Positions 53,971 to 64,000 of a DNA stretch of 64,000 nt are shown one piece after another. Source of the DNA: Daphnia carinata (taxonomy: Eukaryota; Arthropoda; Branchiopoda; Diplostraca; Daphniidae). Under the pieces are notes generated by a model. That model saw nothing but the letters and a program-made list of their open reading frames with translations. It was not told where the DNA came from and did not search any database. A program made the translations under genes and the position numbers. Where the stretch lies: positions 6,600,303 through 6,664,302 of the forward strand of contig NC_081332.1 in the NCBI RefSeq assembly GCF_022539665.2, in the 5' to 3' direction. The stretch's first letter is position 1. Each line of letters starts with the position of its first letter.

Positions 53971-54485
53971 AAAGGGGAAAAAGGTTTCGGCCGGCGGCTG
54001 GATGATGGAGCGCTCGGACGATATTTGCAGGGCATTGAAGTTTCCTTTCTTTACCACATCACGTTTCATTACGTATTCAAAGAGGGTGTGTGCAGTCTTT
54101 TGTACGTTTCGTCTTTCCCTCTTTTTCGAATCACGAAATCGTATGTATTATTTGGGAGGTGGGGGGAGACAGGGGTTAGGCGAGAGAAGAAAAGAGTGGC
54201 CGTTTTGATTGAAGTCTCTGTAGTTCTTCAATGGCTACTGTCTACAAGTAGGGGGGTCTACTATACTCCTCTGCTCTCTCCATTCAGTGCAGTAGCTGGC
54301 CATTGCTTTAAAAAAAAAAAAAAATTTTCTTTCTCCGTCCTTCTCTGTTGACCACTTGCTTCATATGAATCATGATGTAAAAAATTAAGTCAAGTAGCGA
54401 AAAAAAAAAAGAACGCTAAAATTTGGAAGGTCTATGATGCAAAGAAACTTTGTTGTTTGAATGAGTTTCCCAATGAAACGAGGTG

Positions 54486-55119
54486 TCAAGTGCAAACGTT
54501 GGAGTATGCAGCCAAAGTGCCCGGAGGATTCTTCTGCTCTCTCATTCTCTTCCACCTCTCATACGCCTGTACTAGTCTACCACCATGTGTTGTGTGAGTC
54601 TCTCGTATTTCCTGACGAGGCGATTCCTGCAACCGGGTGAACAAGCCAATTTTTTTTTTACCCTCCCCGTGCAACAATGGAATACCACAATAAGAAAGAA
54701 AAAGAGAAAAAATGATGAGCGTAACGACGTATGAGGAGGGATAGAAGAGCAGCAACAATATTCTCTTCACATTCACTCGTACAAAAATGTCATAAAACAA
54801 AAGAGCATCTCTCATTCTCTTGCTCAAAGCGAAGAAGCCAGAGATTTTTTTTTTTCTTTTTAGTGTACGTGGCGTCCCGGCGCGCGTGTCAGGTCATCTA
54901 GGTCGGTCTGCATCCTCACTTTAGCCGCAGCAAACAACAGCCGTATAAAATGAAAAATGACATAAGAAGTAAAGCAGCTATCGAACATTTTGGTGGTAGC
55001 GGGTGTCCATTCTTGGCCTTTTTTTCTATCCTTTCAGTTAACGGTCCGTTACTCACCGTTGTTCTAATAACACAAGTGGTATGTTGAGGCACCATTGTTT
55101 CCTCCACGTCCTCATCGCC
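54486..55119 (-). CDS. Possible last two exons of an unrecognised gene
   Basis: Exon A (55057-55119, 63 nt) has an acceptor TTTATTTCCGTGCAG and a donor ACG|GTGAGT. It reads GDEDVEETMVPQHTTCVIRT plus T. Exon B (54486-54626) follows an acceptor CGGTTGCAG and reads ESPRQEIRETHTTHGGRLVQ, continuing AYERWKRMREQKNPPGTLAA to a TGA. Both are phase 0 and join in frame. Composition is acidic then basic and unlike the surrounding homopolymer DNA. Upstream exons would have to lie beyond the fold-back element at 55421-56409, putting that element in an intron. The family is not recognised and chance cannot be excluded. Confidence 0.28.
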
Positions 55120-55420
55120 CTGCACGGAAATAAAAAAAAAAAAATAAGGGAAGAAAAAAAAAAGAGCGAACATTCCTTTTGTTAAGATTACCCCAGCTCT
55201 TATTTTTTTGAAAGTTGATATGGGAAAATTTATTTGTATATTTAAAAAAAAATGGCCTCCCTATTCGGTGCATAAGTGGCAAGCAGCGCGTGTTCGTTCC
55301 CGGTGTTCCCGGTATGTGTAGATACCCCTTTGCGACCCTTCTTAATTCACATTTAATGCCGAATCCCGTTAGGTCCTGATAATGTCATCACCTAACTTTC
55401 TCAAAATCAAAGCTAAATGA

Positions 55421-55800
55421 CCAGTATCCTCCAGAAAAAAGAGGCACCCCTCTGGTCACCGAAAATAAAATAATATATTATTAGCGCTAGATGGCATTTT
55501 TTATTTTGCAACTTATAAACAAAAAAAAGCATGCGTTTTTTTTGTTTGTTTGTTTTGACGGCAAAATTCGAGAAGGTTGCCGATTTCCGAATTTTTCTTT
55601 ATTTTGCTTCGAGCAAAATACAGAAAACGGAAGATTTGAGAAGTCTGGAGAAAGGCACACATTGTCTGAATCAATAACCTTTTCCCCACCCTTTTTTTTC
55701 TCAAATTTTCCGTGGTCATATTTTTTGCCCGCAGCAAATATTAGAAAACTTATTGGCCATAGGCGATTTCGGAGACAGAAAATATCATTTAGTTTTTTTT
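55421..55800 (+). repeat. Left arm of the fold-back element
   Basis: Pairs with 56028-56409. The arm is itself partly palindromic: the block at about 55589-55655 (around TTTGCTTCGAGCAAA) is an imperfect inverted copy of the block at about 55690-55745 (around TTTGCCCGCAGCAAA). Confidence 0.85.
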
Positions 55801-56027
55801 ATCTTCAATAAATCTAAATTAGAATTCGACAGAAAGTTATTAAAAAGACTTTAGAACTTTAAAAAAGACTTGTTAAGTTAAACAAACTGGCGAACGGAAT
55901 TACATTTAGTATTTCATTCACCAGCCATTATCATCAATTCATAACTGAATTCTTTTTGTCATCGATAGATTTGAACTTTGATTGGATGGAAAACTCCTGT
56001 TGAATTTTCATTTCGATTCATTGACAA

Positions 56028-56409
56028 AAAACTAAAATAATATTTTCTGTATTCTAAAATCGCCTTTGGCCAATAAGTTTTCCTAATATTTGCTGCGGGC
56101 AAAAATGCGACAATGGAAAATTTAGAAAAAAAAGTGAGATGGGGGGGAAAGGTTACGATTTAGACAATGTCTGCCTTTCTCCAGCCTTCTCAAATTTTCC
56201 GTCTTCTATATTTTGCTCGCAGCAAATAAAAAACTTCGGAAATTTCGGCAACCGTCTGGAATTTTGCAGTCAAAACAAACAAACAACTAAAAAATACATG
56301 CTTTTTTTGTGTATAAGCTTCAAAAAAAATGCCATCTAGTGCTAATGAAATATTTTAAAATTTTTGGCGACCGAGGGGGTGCCTCTTTTTTGTGGAGTGG
56401 ATACTGACC
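56028..56409 (-). repeat. Right arm of the fold-back element
   Basis: Inverted copy of 55421-55800, with the same internal arrangement: a TTTGCTCGCAGCAAA block near 56211-56226 and a GCGGGCAAAA block near 56095-56105. Confidence 0.85.
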
Positions 56410-59400
56410 ACCGAATTACAGCCAACTGAATTTCCGTGAAAGATGAACGATGACTTCAAAAATTACTGGCTATTTCCAAATATCCTCACAGTCAATGGAA
56501 ACAACATTTTCAATCGTTTGTCTAACTACAGCGATCAAATTACGACTGAATAAGTGATAAAAACGAAACACAAATGAAATTCACTGAACTCTCCAAAATG
56601 GAGTGGCATTTATGGCATTCGCTAATGGTATACGGTCGATGATACCAAGTTTTAATCACAGCCAACGTTATAATATCTCAGAAAAACGAAAATGCCTCGA
56701 AAAGAGCGAATCACGAGAATGGATTGCAATTTTTATTAATTATAATTAAGCTTTTGATACAGTCAATAGAAACGATCATAGAGAAGACACTCGTCGCCGT
56801 CGATCGGATTATCACGACACAGATTCATTTTTTTTTCTGACACAACTCCGCTTTATACATTTAGAAGCAGTATTGATTATATAGGCAATAGGCTAAACGA
56901 CTTCTGTATGACATGCTGCGTGCTGTGTATAGAAACAACATAATCCCTCCCCACTACGAGCTCCTTGTTGAAACGGAAGGAACGAGAAGCCCGAAAGATG
57001 AGGGAAGGATCTGAAAGGGGAAAGGGGTTCAGCTGGGCAGCCAATCAATTCTTATGGCTTGTATTCTATTGGTCGTCTGTACGAGTAAGATTGTGCAAAT
57101 AAATACAGAATGTGAGCAACGCGAGAAACGACTCGCAAAAACATTATTGATGTAATACATGCAGGAATTCACAGGATGGTATGGCAAGAAACAATAGATT
57201 AACGTTGTTTCTTCTGGAGCATTTGGGACCCGATCTTCAAAACAGTGTCTACTGAATTAGATCACCGTGTTGATTGCGTTCATTGGAAGTGCTTCCAAAG
57301 CAAGCCAGTACATCATTTTATTGTAAACGAACAAGTTGTTCGATACGTTTGACATGATCAAATGCAATCGAATGCTAGTCCGTTAATCGTCTATTCCTCG
57401 TTTTTCAGTCTTTTCACTATCCTGTGCTATGGTAATTGCCATCATCATTCTCCTTTGATCAAAAAAAAAAAATAAGCTAGCGGTAGATTATTGAAATTCA
57501 ATCTGTTTGGCTTTTCCTACCGTTATTACTCATATAGTTTTTCTGGCGCCAAAAGATGTTGGAAATAATCTCAAATAAAAAGAAAAAAAAACTTGATTTG
57601 GCTTCATCATCATTCATAAAACGTTTTGTACAAAATAACACTGAAGAAAAAACCTCTAAATAAAAAAAAAATTAATCCATAATTAAAAACAAACATTTTG
57701 ACTGGGGTGGATTTAACTGAAAGATCTCCATAGCGCACATGTGTAAAACGGTCTTTTGGGAGCCGCAATAATGAGGTGCTAGTGTTGAAGGAGTCTTTGA
57801 CCTAATGAGAATTCGGAATCCATTAGTGAGGCTCTGTGGACAGAACCTATACAACTCTACAACCACGGTGTTATAATGCCCATAAGCTGGTGGTCGTAGT
57901 GCAGCCGTTGTAAGCGGTTTATTACTACTCGGGTAACACGGGATGAAGCAACACAGCGCCGCTTTCGTTCTATTCTACCCTACTGTCTGTGTAAGAATCT
58001 CCTACGTGCTGGTTCGCTAGCAAGTCACAGACTTACAAACTGGATCACTGATCCAGCTGGCTGTTCTTGAACGCATCAAAAAGGGAAGCCAATAATTGAA
58101 TTGAATGGTTTCCTCGACGAAATCAAAGACTTGAAATTACGTCAATTTTCACCAATCGAACTAATTTAGGGATCCATGATTCTCTCTTCGTCTGTGTTTT
58201 TGCGTTTCGTTGTGTGTGATGGCAATAGCTGTGTTCGATGTTCAACCATCCTTTTTATTTTTTACAACCCTAGCCGCCCTCGCGCTTCGCATTGCCTGAA
58301 CCAAGTGACGGATTTCTTTCTCTCTGTCTGTCAATATGGCTCACTTGACGGTTTCACGCGCGTTAAACACATTGACATGATTTGGTATGGGCGGGATGAC
58401 AAAAGAATTTCGGGTGTAAGAACGAGAAGATCATGACACGGCACGCGAAGCTAATGAACGTCGGTGCTAATGCTCATACTAGTCAAGCGAGGCAAATAGC
58501 CCAGTTCTTTTTTTTTCTATTATTTTTCTCCCGATTTCAAACGATTATTAATGCTGCATGTCTTTTTTTCTTTTCCTTTTTCATCTTCTTTTTTAAGCAT
58601 TCATTTTGTACGATTGAAATGCTGGCGTGGCTTACGCAGCTGATGGGTAACTGCACATCGGGAAATTGAGGTGAGATGATTGGTTTGGAAGTCATCCTCA
58701 AGCAATCCGCCAAGTAAAAAGAAAAAGGACGGTGCAAGAAGAGAGAGAGGCTGAGGGCTGTTCATCCGAGCGTGACTGATCGATGGCGACGGCGTTCAGC
58801 CGAACGCTAATGAATTGCCGCCTTTTTATCCAGCCTCCCTTTTTTTTTTTCTTTTTCTTTTACTCCTCGTCAATCCATGTAGCCAGCTTACTCGCAATGA
58901 AGCAGCGCTGCTTTGTCGGTGCTCTGCCTCCTTTCTTTGCCCTCTTGGCCTGCTGCTGCTGTATCCCATCTGGCAAATCCGCTTTTCACCGCAGACTTTC
59001 GCGCCGTATAGCCGAATCGGGTCGCCTGCATAGGCTTTAAGCTTTATTAGTGCGTTCTGTGATCAAATGCGATATTGATTAAGAATCTTGCAGTCAATCG
59101 CCGGGTTACAATAAATACGCGTCTATTCACTCATGTGCCCCCATCAGCGAAGAACGCTTACGCCCGACCGTGTTTCGGATTTTTTCTTAATTTTTTGTTC
59201 TTTCTTTCTTCGTGAAAATGTAAAAATTCCGAGTTTGTGTTCTTCCCATATGGGCACCTTGCTAGCCATTCAGTCGTAGGCCGTAAGACGCCATATGTGT
59301 TGCATGAATCGGATCCTTTTCTCTTCAAATACTACACGTATATTTTTGTAGCTATTGCTTATTAATCTAAGTAGACATACATTACACAAAAAAGAAAGTG

Positions 59401-62400
59401 ATTTTATTATGATAAAGTCTTGGCAGTGTGGTCAGATGGCTCTGTGTATTAAACCCTATTTCTTTTTCGGGTCGAGATGGCCTGATATAATGCCAACTAA
59501 GTACCATTAGTTTTTAACTCGTACATTTTCGTCTCAAATCAATGCAGTACAATTTTCATGCTTAATGTCAAGCCACACAGGGGGACAAATTTTAATGAGA
59601 GAAAAGCCTAAAGATAGACTGATTGCATGAAGTCATGAACCGACATTGTGCCGGAGAAACAGACGAACACACAGGGAATGAAAAAAAAAAGGCGCCATGC
59701 TGATGAGACGAGTATGACATGTCGGTAACTACGGCTGCTAAAGGTATCCATCGGCCGTAAAGAAGAAGAACAAGGAAAATAATAATAAAATGAAAAAAAG
59801 AGGACGCGCTCGGTTGTGAGAGAAAGAAATGAACGCGAAGGGTGGATGAAAAAGATGTCGCTGGATGTTTTGATGCGGATTGATTTGGTGTGTATGGGCA
59901 ATTGCCTTGTGAAGAGACCCAAGAGAAAAAAAAAGGAGGGGGACGCGGCAAAAGGTGGAAGGCTTTGGGTGGGGAGAAAATGGCGCCGCCGAGAATCTTC
60001 AAAGGTCTTTCAAAGGACTGAGAGATATTGACGCTTGAAAGACTTTGATAGGCGCAGATCTGTTTGATGACCGCAAAAAACTTCAGTTCGTCTTTAAACG
60101 TCGCCAGTCTCCTGCAGCAGCCAGCCGCCCGCTTCTTGGCTGCCTCCCTCTTTCATGGTTGAAATAAAAAAAAAAAATATGTTTCAAGGATTCATGTCAA
60201 CGCCTATAAAGTCCTCTTTATTACCATATCTCGTACACTATAAAATACTGAAAAAAGAAAAAAAAAATCTATTTCTATTCTTGTACAACAAATAGCTTTT
60301 AAGTTGTAAGAGAAATCGGATTACACACGTTTCTTAACAAGCTACACCTGAACATAACGCCTTTACTATTCGATACTATTATTGTACACGCAACAACGTG
60401 CATGGACGAACGCGCTTCGACGCCCGTTTAAGCCATTTTGTTCATGCTGACACGTAAATAAAGAAAACAATAATGATGAAATAAGAATAAATAGAAAACA
60501 CGAATTTTGACCACAACGATTAAAACACATATGTGCGGCTAAAATCCAGAAGTTTTTTACAGCTGATAATTTATCACCAAATAAAATAGTCACGATAAAT
60601 GATGACAGAATTGATGCACCGCCTTCTTTGCTCAAAGTAAGCAGAGTAGCTCTAGTAGAACGTATGAACGATGTGGCATAGATACTAGACTCAATTCCTT
60701 GTTGAATCATAGACATTTATTATTACAGCCTCCCCCTGTCGACTGAGACATTCATTGAAGGCAGGCGAAAGAAGAAATAGAATCTCGCGTACGTAGATTA
60801 TTAAAAAAAAAACAACTTGTCAATCCGCTCCAAAACGTTGGTTTAATGCTGATTTCCTGATCGTTTCATTGTGATTTCGTCTCGCCATGATTCCCCCACT
60901 TTCCTGTGCGAATGAAAGAGATTTTCAATTTCCGGTGTAAAACGTCTCCGCGTCCGGTTTCCGAGTCGATTCCGAGCACCCTGGATAGTTGAAACAGCCA
61001 GAGGAATATGGCATTGGAAGTTGATGGAAAGAAATAAAAACTAAAAAAAAAAAAGCAAATAAAAAGGAGACAATCGTGTTGAACCGAAGATCAAACCGGA
61101 CAGGCAAGAGATCGGTATCACATACAGAGGAAAGCAGAAAACGCGTCTCGGCTCACGTACTGCGTGTTTTCTTATGCTAATTCAAATCTACCCTACCTCG
61201 CCCTCTCTCAATGTCTCCGGCCAAAGGATGCATGCATTGACTTGTTTGCTAGCGAATCCTGCAACCAGCCCCTTCTTCCCTTCTCAGTGCATTTACAAGT
61301 ACATATTGAATATATTGAATTGTATTTGATTCTGATTTCTTGGCTACTTCCTTTTTTCAATAGGATAAAATAAATAAGTCATGTTGGAAACATCAATGGA
61401 AATGTCACCGGACAGTACAATCTCTGTGGGCCTGTGATTGTCTCCTGTGTTGACTCTCAAGTCTACTGACCGTTGCTCAAATCTCCGTTTGCTCCTCCGC
61501 GTACCTAGTTTCTTTCATATGGATGCAAATCAACATTCTGATGTTAAAAATACTGACACTTGACTTCACTTGACTAGATGTGATTGAAATTTTTATTTCT
61601 GCATAACCCCCTTTTGTCTGCCCTACGAGAAAACTAATCGTAGATTAAATTTTTATGTAAGGCGTACTGCTGGGTTAAGTTACACGTTGGTGAATTTTCG
61701 GTTCATTACAAATAGTTGGGGTGGGGCTGTTGCTTGTTGTCTGCTAAGTCAGACATTCAAGTTACTTTCACGGCTTGAGCAAAAGTACAGCCAATGAACC
61801 TCGAATTAACTCCCAGAAGGAGGTGGGAAAAGTACGAAAAACAAGCGAAGATAGAATCCTATAGCAGCATGGCGAATACCGTTTTATTGTTTAACGTATC
61901 GACTTATATCGTCCATGTCTTTGTGAAAGTTGCCCTCACTTTAAACAACGAATACCGATGGTTTGAAAAAAAAAAATCGACTTCGGCAACAAATGAAAAT
62001 TACAAGGCCAGACCATCTTGTGGGGAGGGTAACGCTTTAGGTTGAAGCTATATTTCCAATCGGCTACTATCTAGCAAAGGTTTTTGAAATATGACTTGCA
62101 AGGGGATTCAGGAAGCAGTTTTGTTCCTACTCCATTGCTAATCATTCAACATTGGCCAGCCCTAGAAAAAAAAAATAGCTTTTAACATGTGTGGTGGGAT
62201 GGATAGTGAAAAAGCTTTTAGTCCACGACTCGCGGTAATGATAATAGTCTGTGTTACAGCATTTCGACATGAGATAGATGTCTAAAATATTAAACGAAGT
62301 ACTGTCTTATAAGCCAGTTAAGTATTATTGCGGGAAATTTGGTTTGAATTATGAGCAGGATTAACCGGATTCAGACTGACGATTCTGATTTTAGGCTCAT

Positions 62401-64000
62401 TATATTTAAATTTGTTGTTATTGAGATTTTGAAATTCTTTATAAAAAGCTAAAATGAGAAAGTAAGCATTGCTGTAGCTTGTATCCCGTTTAATCGCTTG
62501 ACAACCCCGGTTGTAAGGTGTTGACTTTGAGCTTGTGCCAGTTGCTTTCCCTGTTACTTAACACTGCCCACCGTAGTGCCCCTCCGCTTTCACTCCACCG
62601 TCTTCGTTCTCGGCTCCTATCTCGGTTTCTTTGATCATGTTGAGAGTATCTAAAACTTAAAAAAGGGCTACATTCTGATCGCTATGTCAAGGTCAAAGAT
62701 ATCCTTAAGTTATCGTTTTCCTGTCAGTATACGCCCTAATAGTGCCCTGCAAAAAAATATTTGCACTTCATTCTATGTCGAAAACGTACTGCTCTTTGAA
62801 CAATCTGACGTTTGGCACGTGTTCAATTATTCATTCAATGTGCTGCTTGTTTCCTTTGTTTACTAAATTTGGAATAACGTTAAAGATACGCTAGGTGGCT
62901 TGGAAATGGGCCAAAGCATGGCTGATGAAAACGAGCTTTCAGACACCTACGTTCAACGATTTGACCATTGCCACATTTAAAAACACATTCAGCCTTTGCT
63001 TTACTACTGAAAAAGCAGTACATAAATTAAAGAGTGTTAATTTACTTTGGTTTTTTTCTGCTGTTAACAGTATCAATTACACAATCGACATTTACAAACT
63101 TGAATGGTTTCATGACGTTATTGGAGACAAACGTAACACATTTTTTAAATGCTTTGTTTTCCTTACCTAAAACATTTTTCACCAACATCCTATTCATCTT
63201 GACTACCATCAGGCTCGACGGTTTCATGCCCAAAACGGGGGGTCTGAACGGATGAATACGAATGTATTCCTACAGGGCTTATATATGTAAAATAACACCT
63301 GAAAGTGGCTACAAAAGACTTCGATATGTTCACTAGACCACAATGCGTTTAATAACGAATTTTAGTAAAAAGAACAAAAAAAAAAAACAAAACAAACAAA
63401 CAAACAAAACAACTTAGGTAACGGTGAAGTGCAATGTGTTATAACAATATAGACTGCTAAATTATAAGTGCTTACACGGCATAGGATTGTTTAGCAATAC
63501 GGGAATCGATTCTCCCTATTACTCAAGTATCAAAAACGATTGGCTCATTAACTGGTCCAGTAAGTGATGCATTATAGCAATGGCAACAAATCAAGAATCT
63601 TTAAAATATTAGGCCAGCGAATCCACCTTACATTACAAGGCATGGGTACCCTTCTGCTCGCACTACATTTTAGGCAAAAATATTTACGGTGAACTGATAA
63701 ACACAGTACGCAGCACACTGGAAGGCAACTGAGGAAATACCATTCCCCTTTAAACAAGAAATTAGGCTTGGGCAGCATGCTCGTTATAAAACGTTAAGGT
63801 GGCGCAAATAAAAATTCCTGTTATTTCGCTCATTCCCTATGACTATTGCTATTGCTCCCATCGTTACTTGAACGTTATCGCTCTAATCCATTGGTCAACG
63901 GCAGTGCCTAGCCGAGCTATTTCCAGACGTGTTACTGACTACGCAACGTGCATTCGCATTGCCTCTCCAGAGGGGCGGAGTTACAGTCTTTTCTTTTAAA
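56410..64000. other. Non-coding stretch to the right edge
   Basis: No supported gene in 7.6 kb. Frames of 60-136 codons occur, mostly T-rich or A-rich. Short blocks with more balanced composition lie at 57672-57866 (minus), 60925-61020 (minus), and 62895-63255 (overlapping frames on both strands), but none has splice partners or a recognised family. The stretch may be intergenic or lie within introns of a gene that continues past the window. Confidence 0.45.

Larger units (their letters stand above)
50351..54485. other. Intergenic stretch with microsatellites and one small ORF
   Basis: No recognised gene. It includes a TC repeat near 52498-52520, TG repeats near 53199-53221, an AAG repeat at 53947-53970 and many homopolymer runs. 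The only frame of note is the small membrane-like ORF at 52676-52885. Confidence 0.5.
55421..56409. mobile_element. Nested fold-back (inverted repeat) element, about 1 kb
   Basis: Two arms of about 380 bp face each other across a loop of about 220 bp. The outer ends read CCAGTATCC on the left and GGATACTGACC on the right, followed inward by GAGGCACCCC and GGGGTGCCTC. Matching blocks continue all the way in, including CTAGATGGCATTTTT, TTTGTTTGTTTGTTTTGAC, GGAGAAAGGCA-ACATTGTCT, CCCGCAGCAAATATTAG and AACTTATTGGCCA. By eye about four bases in five agree. There is no open frame for a transposase, so it resembles a non-autonomous fold-back or MITE-like element. Target-site duplications could not be identified. 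A transcript would form a long hairpin. Confidence 0.85.

Noticed and set aside
63034-63255. Overlapping open frames on both strands near 63.1 kb
   Set aside because: No family recognised, no splice sites in phase; probably chance or too decayed to call.
1-64000. CRISPR arrays, bacterial operons, rRNA genes, autonomous transposases
   Set aside because: None seen. The direct repeats are simple microsatellites and no transposase or reverse-transcriptase motif was recognised.

Overview
The window looks like nuclear DNA from an arthropod, most likely a small-genome crustacean of the Daphnia type. This is an inference from animal-only gene families, many 60-110 nt introns, AT-rich intergenic DNA full of homopolymer runs, and protein sequences about equally distant from insects and vertebrates as I remember them. 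No search was run. Three protein genes and one tRNA can be reconstructed with confidence. The splice structures below were worked out by hand from GT/AG sites and codon phase.

Layout. 1-13888: no gene that I can support; microsatellites, A/T and C/G runs. 13889-23153, minus strand: a complete 10-exon NBAS gene (2345 codons), part of the NBAS-RINT1-ZW10 tether for Golgi-to-ER transport. 24043-24606, plus strand: an unrecognised 187-codon single-exon ORF that meets the next gene tail to tail, 31 bp apart. 24638-28459, minus strand: a complete 16-exon gene for a bifunctional peptidylglycine alpha-amidating monooxygenase (PAM), with monooxygenase and lyase halves, a membrane anchor and a cytosolic tail in one chain. 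28.8-30.2 kb, minus strand: several coding-like islands that I could not join into one gene. 30.2-40.5 kb: long non-coding DNA leading into the next gene. 40512-44861, plus strand: a 5-exon large-Maf bZIP transcription factor (related to traffic jam / MafB). 44.9-64 kb: mostly non-coding, with tRNA-Lys(CUU) at 50278-50350, a weak two-exon minus-strand candidate at 54.5-55.1 kb, and a 1-kb nested inverted repeat at 55421-56409.

The genes do not form a pathway. NBAS acts in early secretory traffic. PAM acts in the late secretory pathway, finishing neuropeptides. The Maf gene has the wide non-coding flanks usual for a developmental regulator. The most unusual items are the nested fold-back element, the fused PAM with a changed residue at a conserved lyase position and a GC-AG intron, the split and CNC-like basic region of the Maf protein, and the orphan ORF facing PAM.
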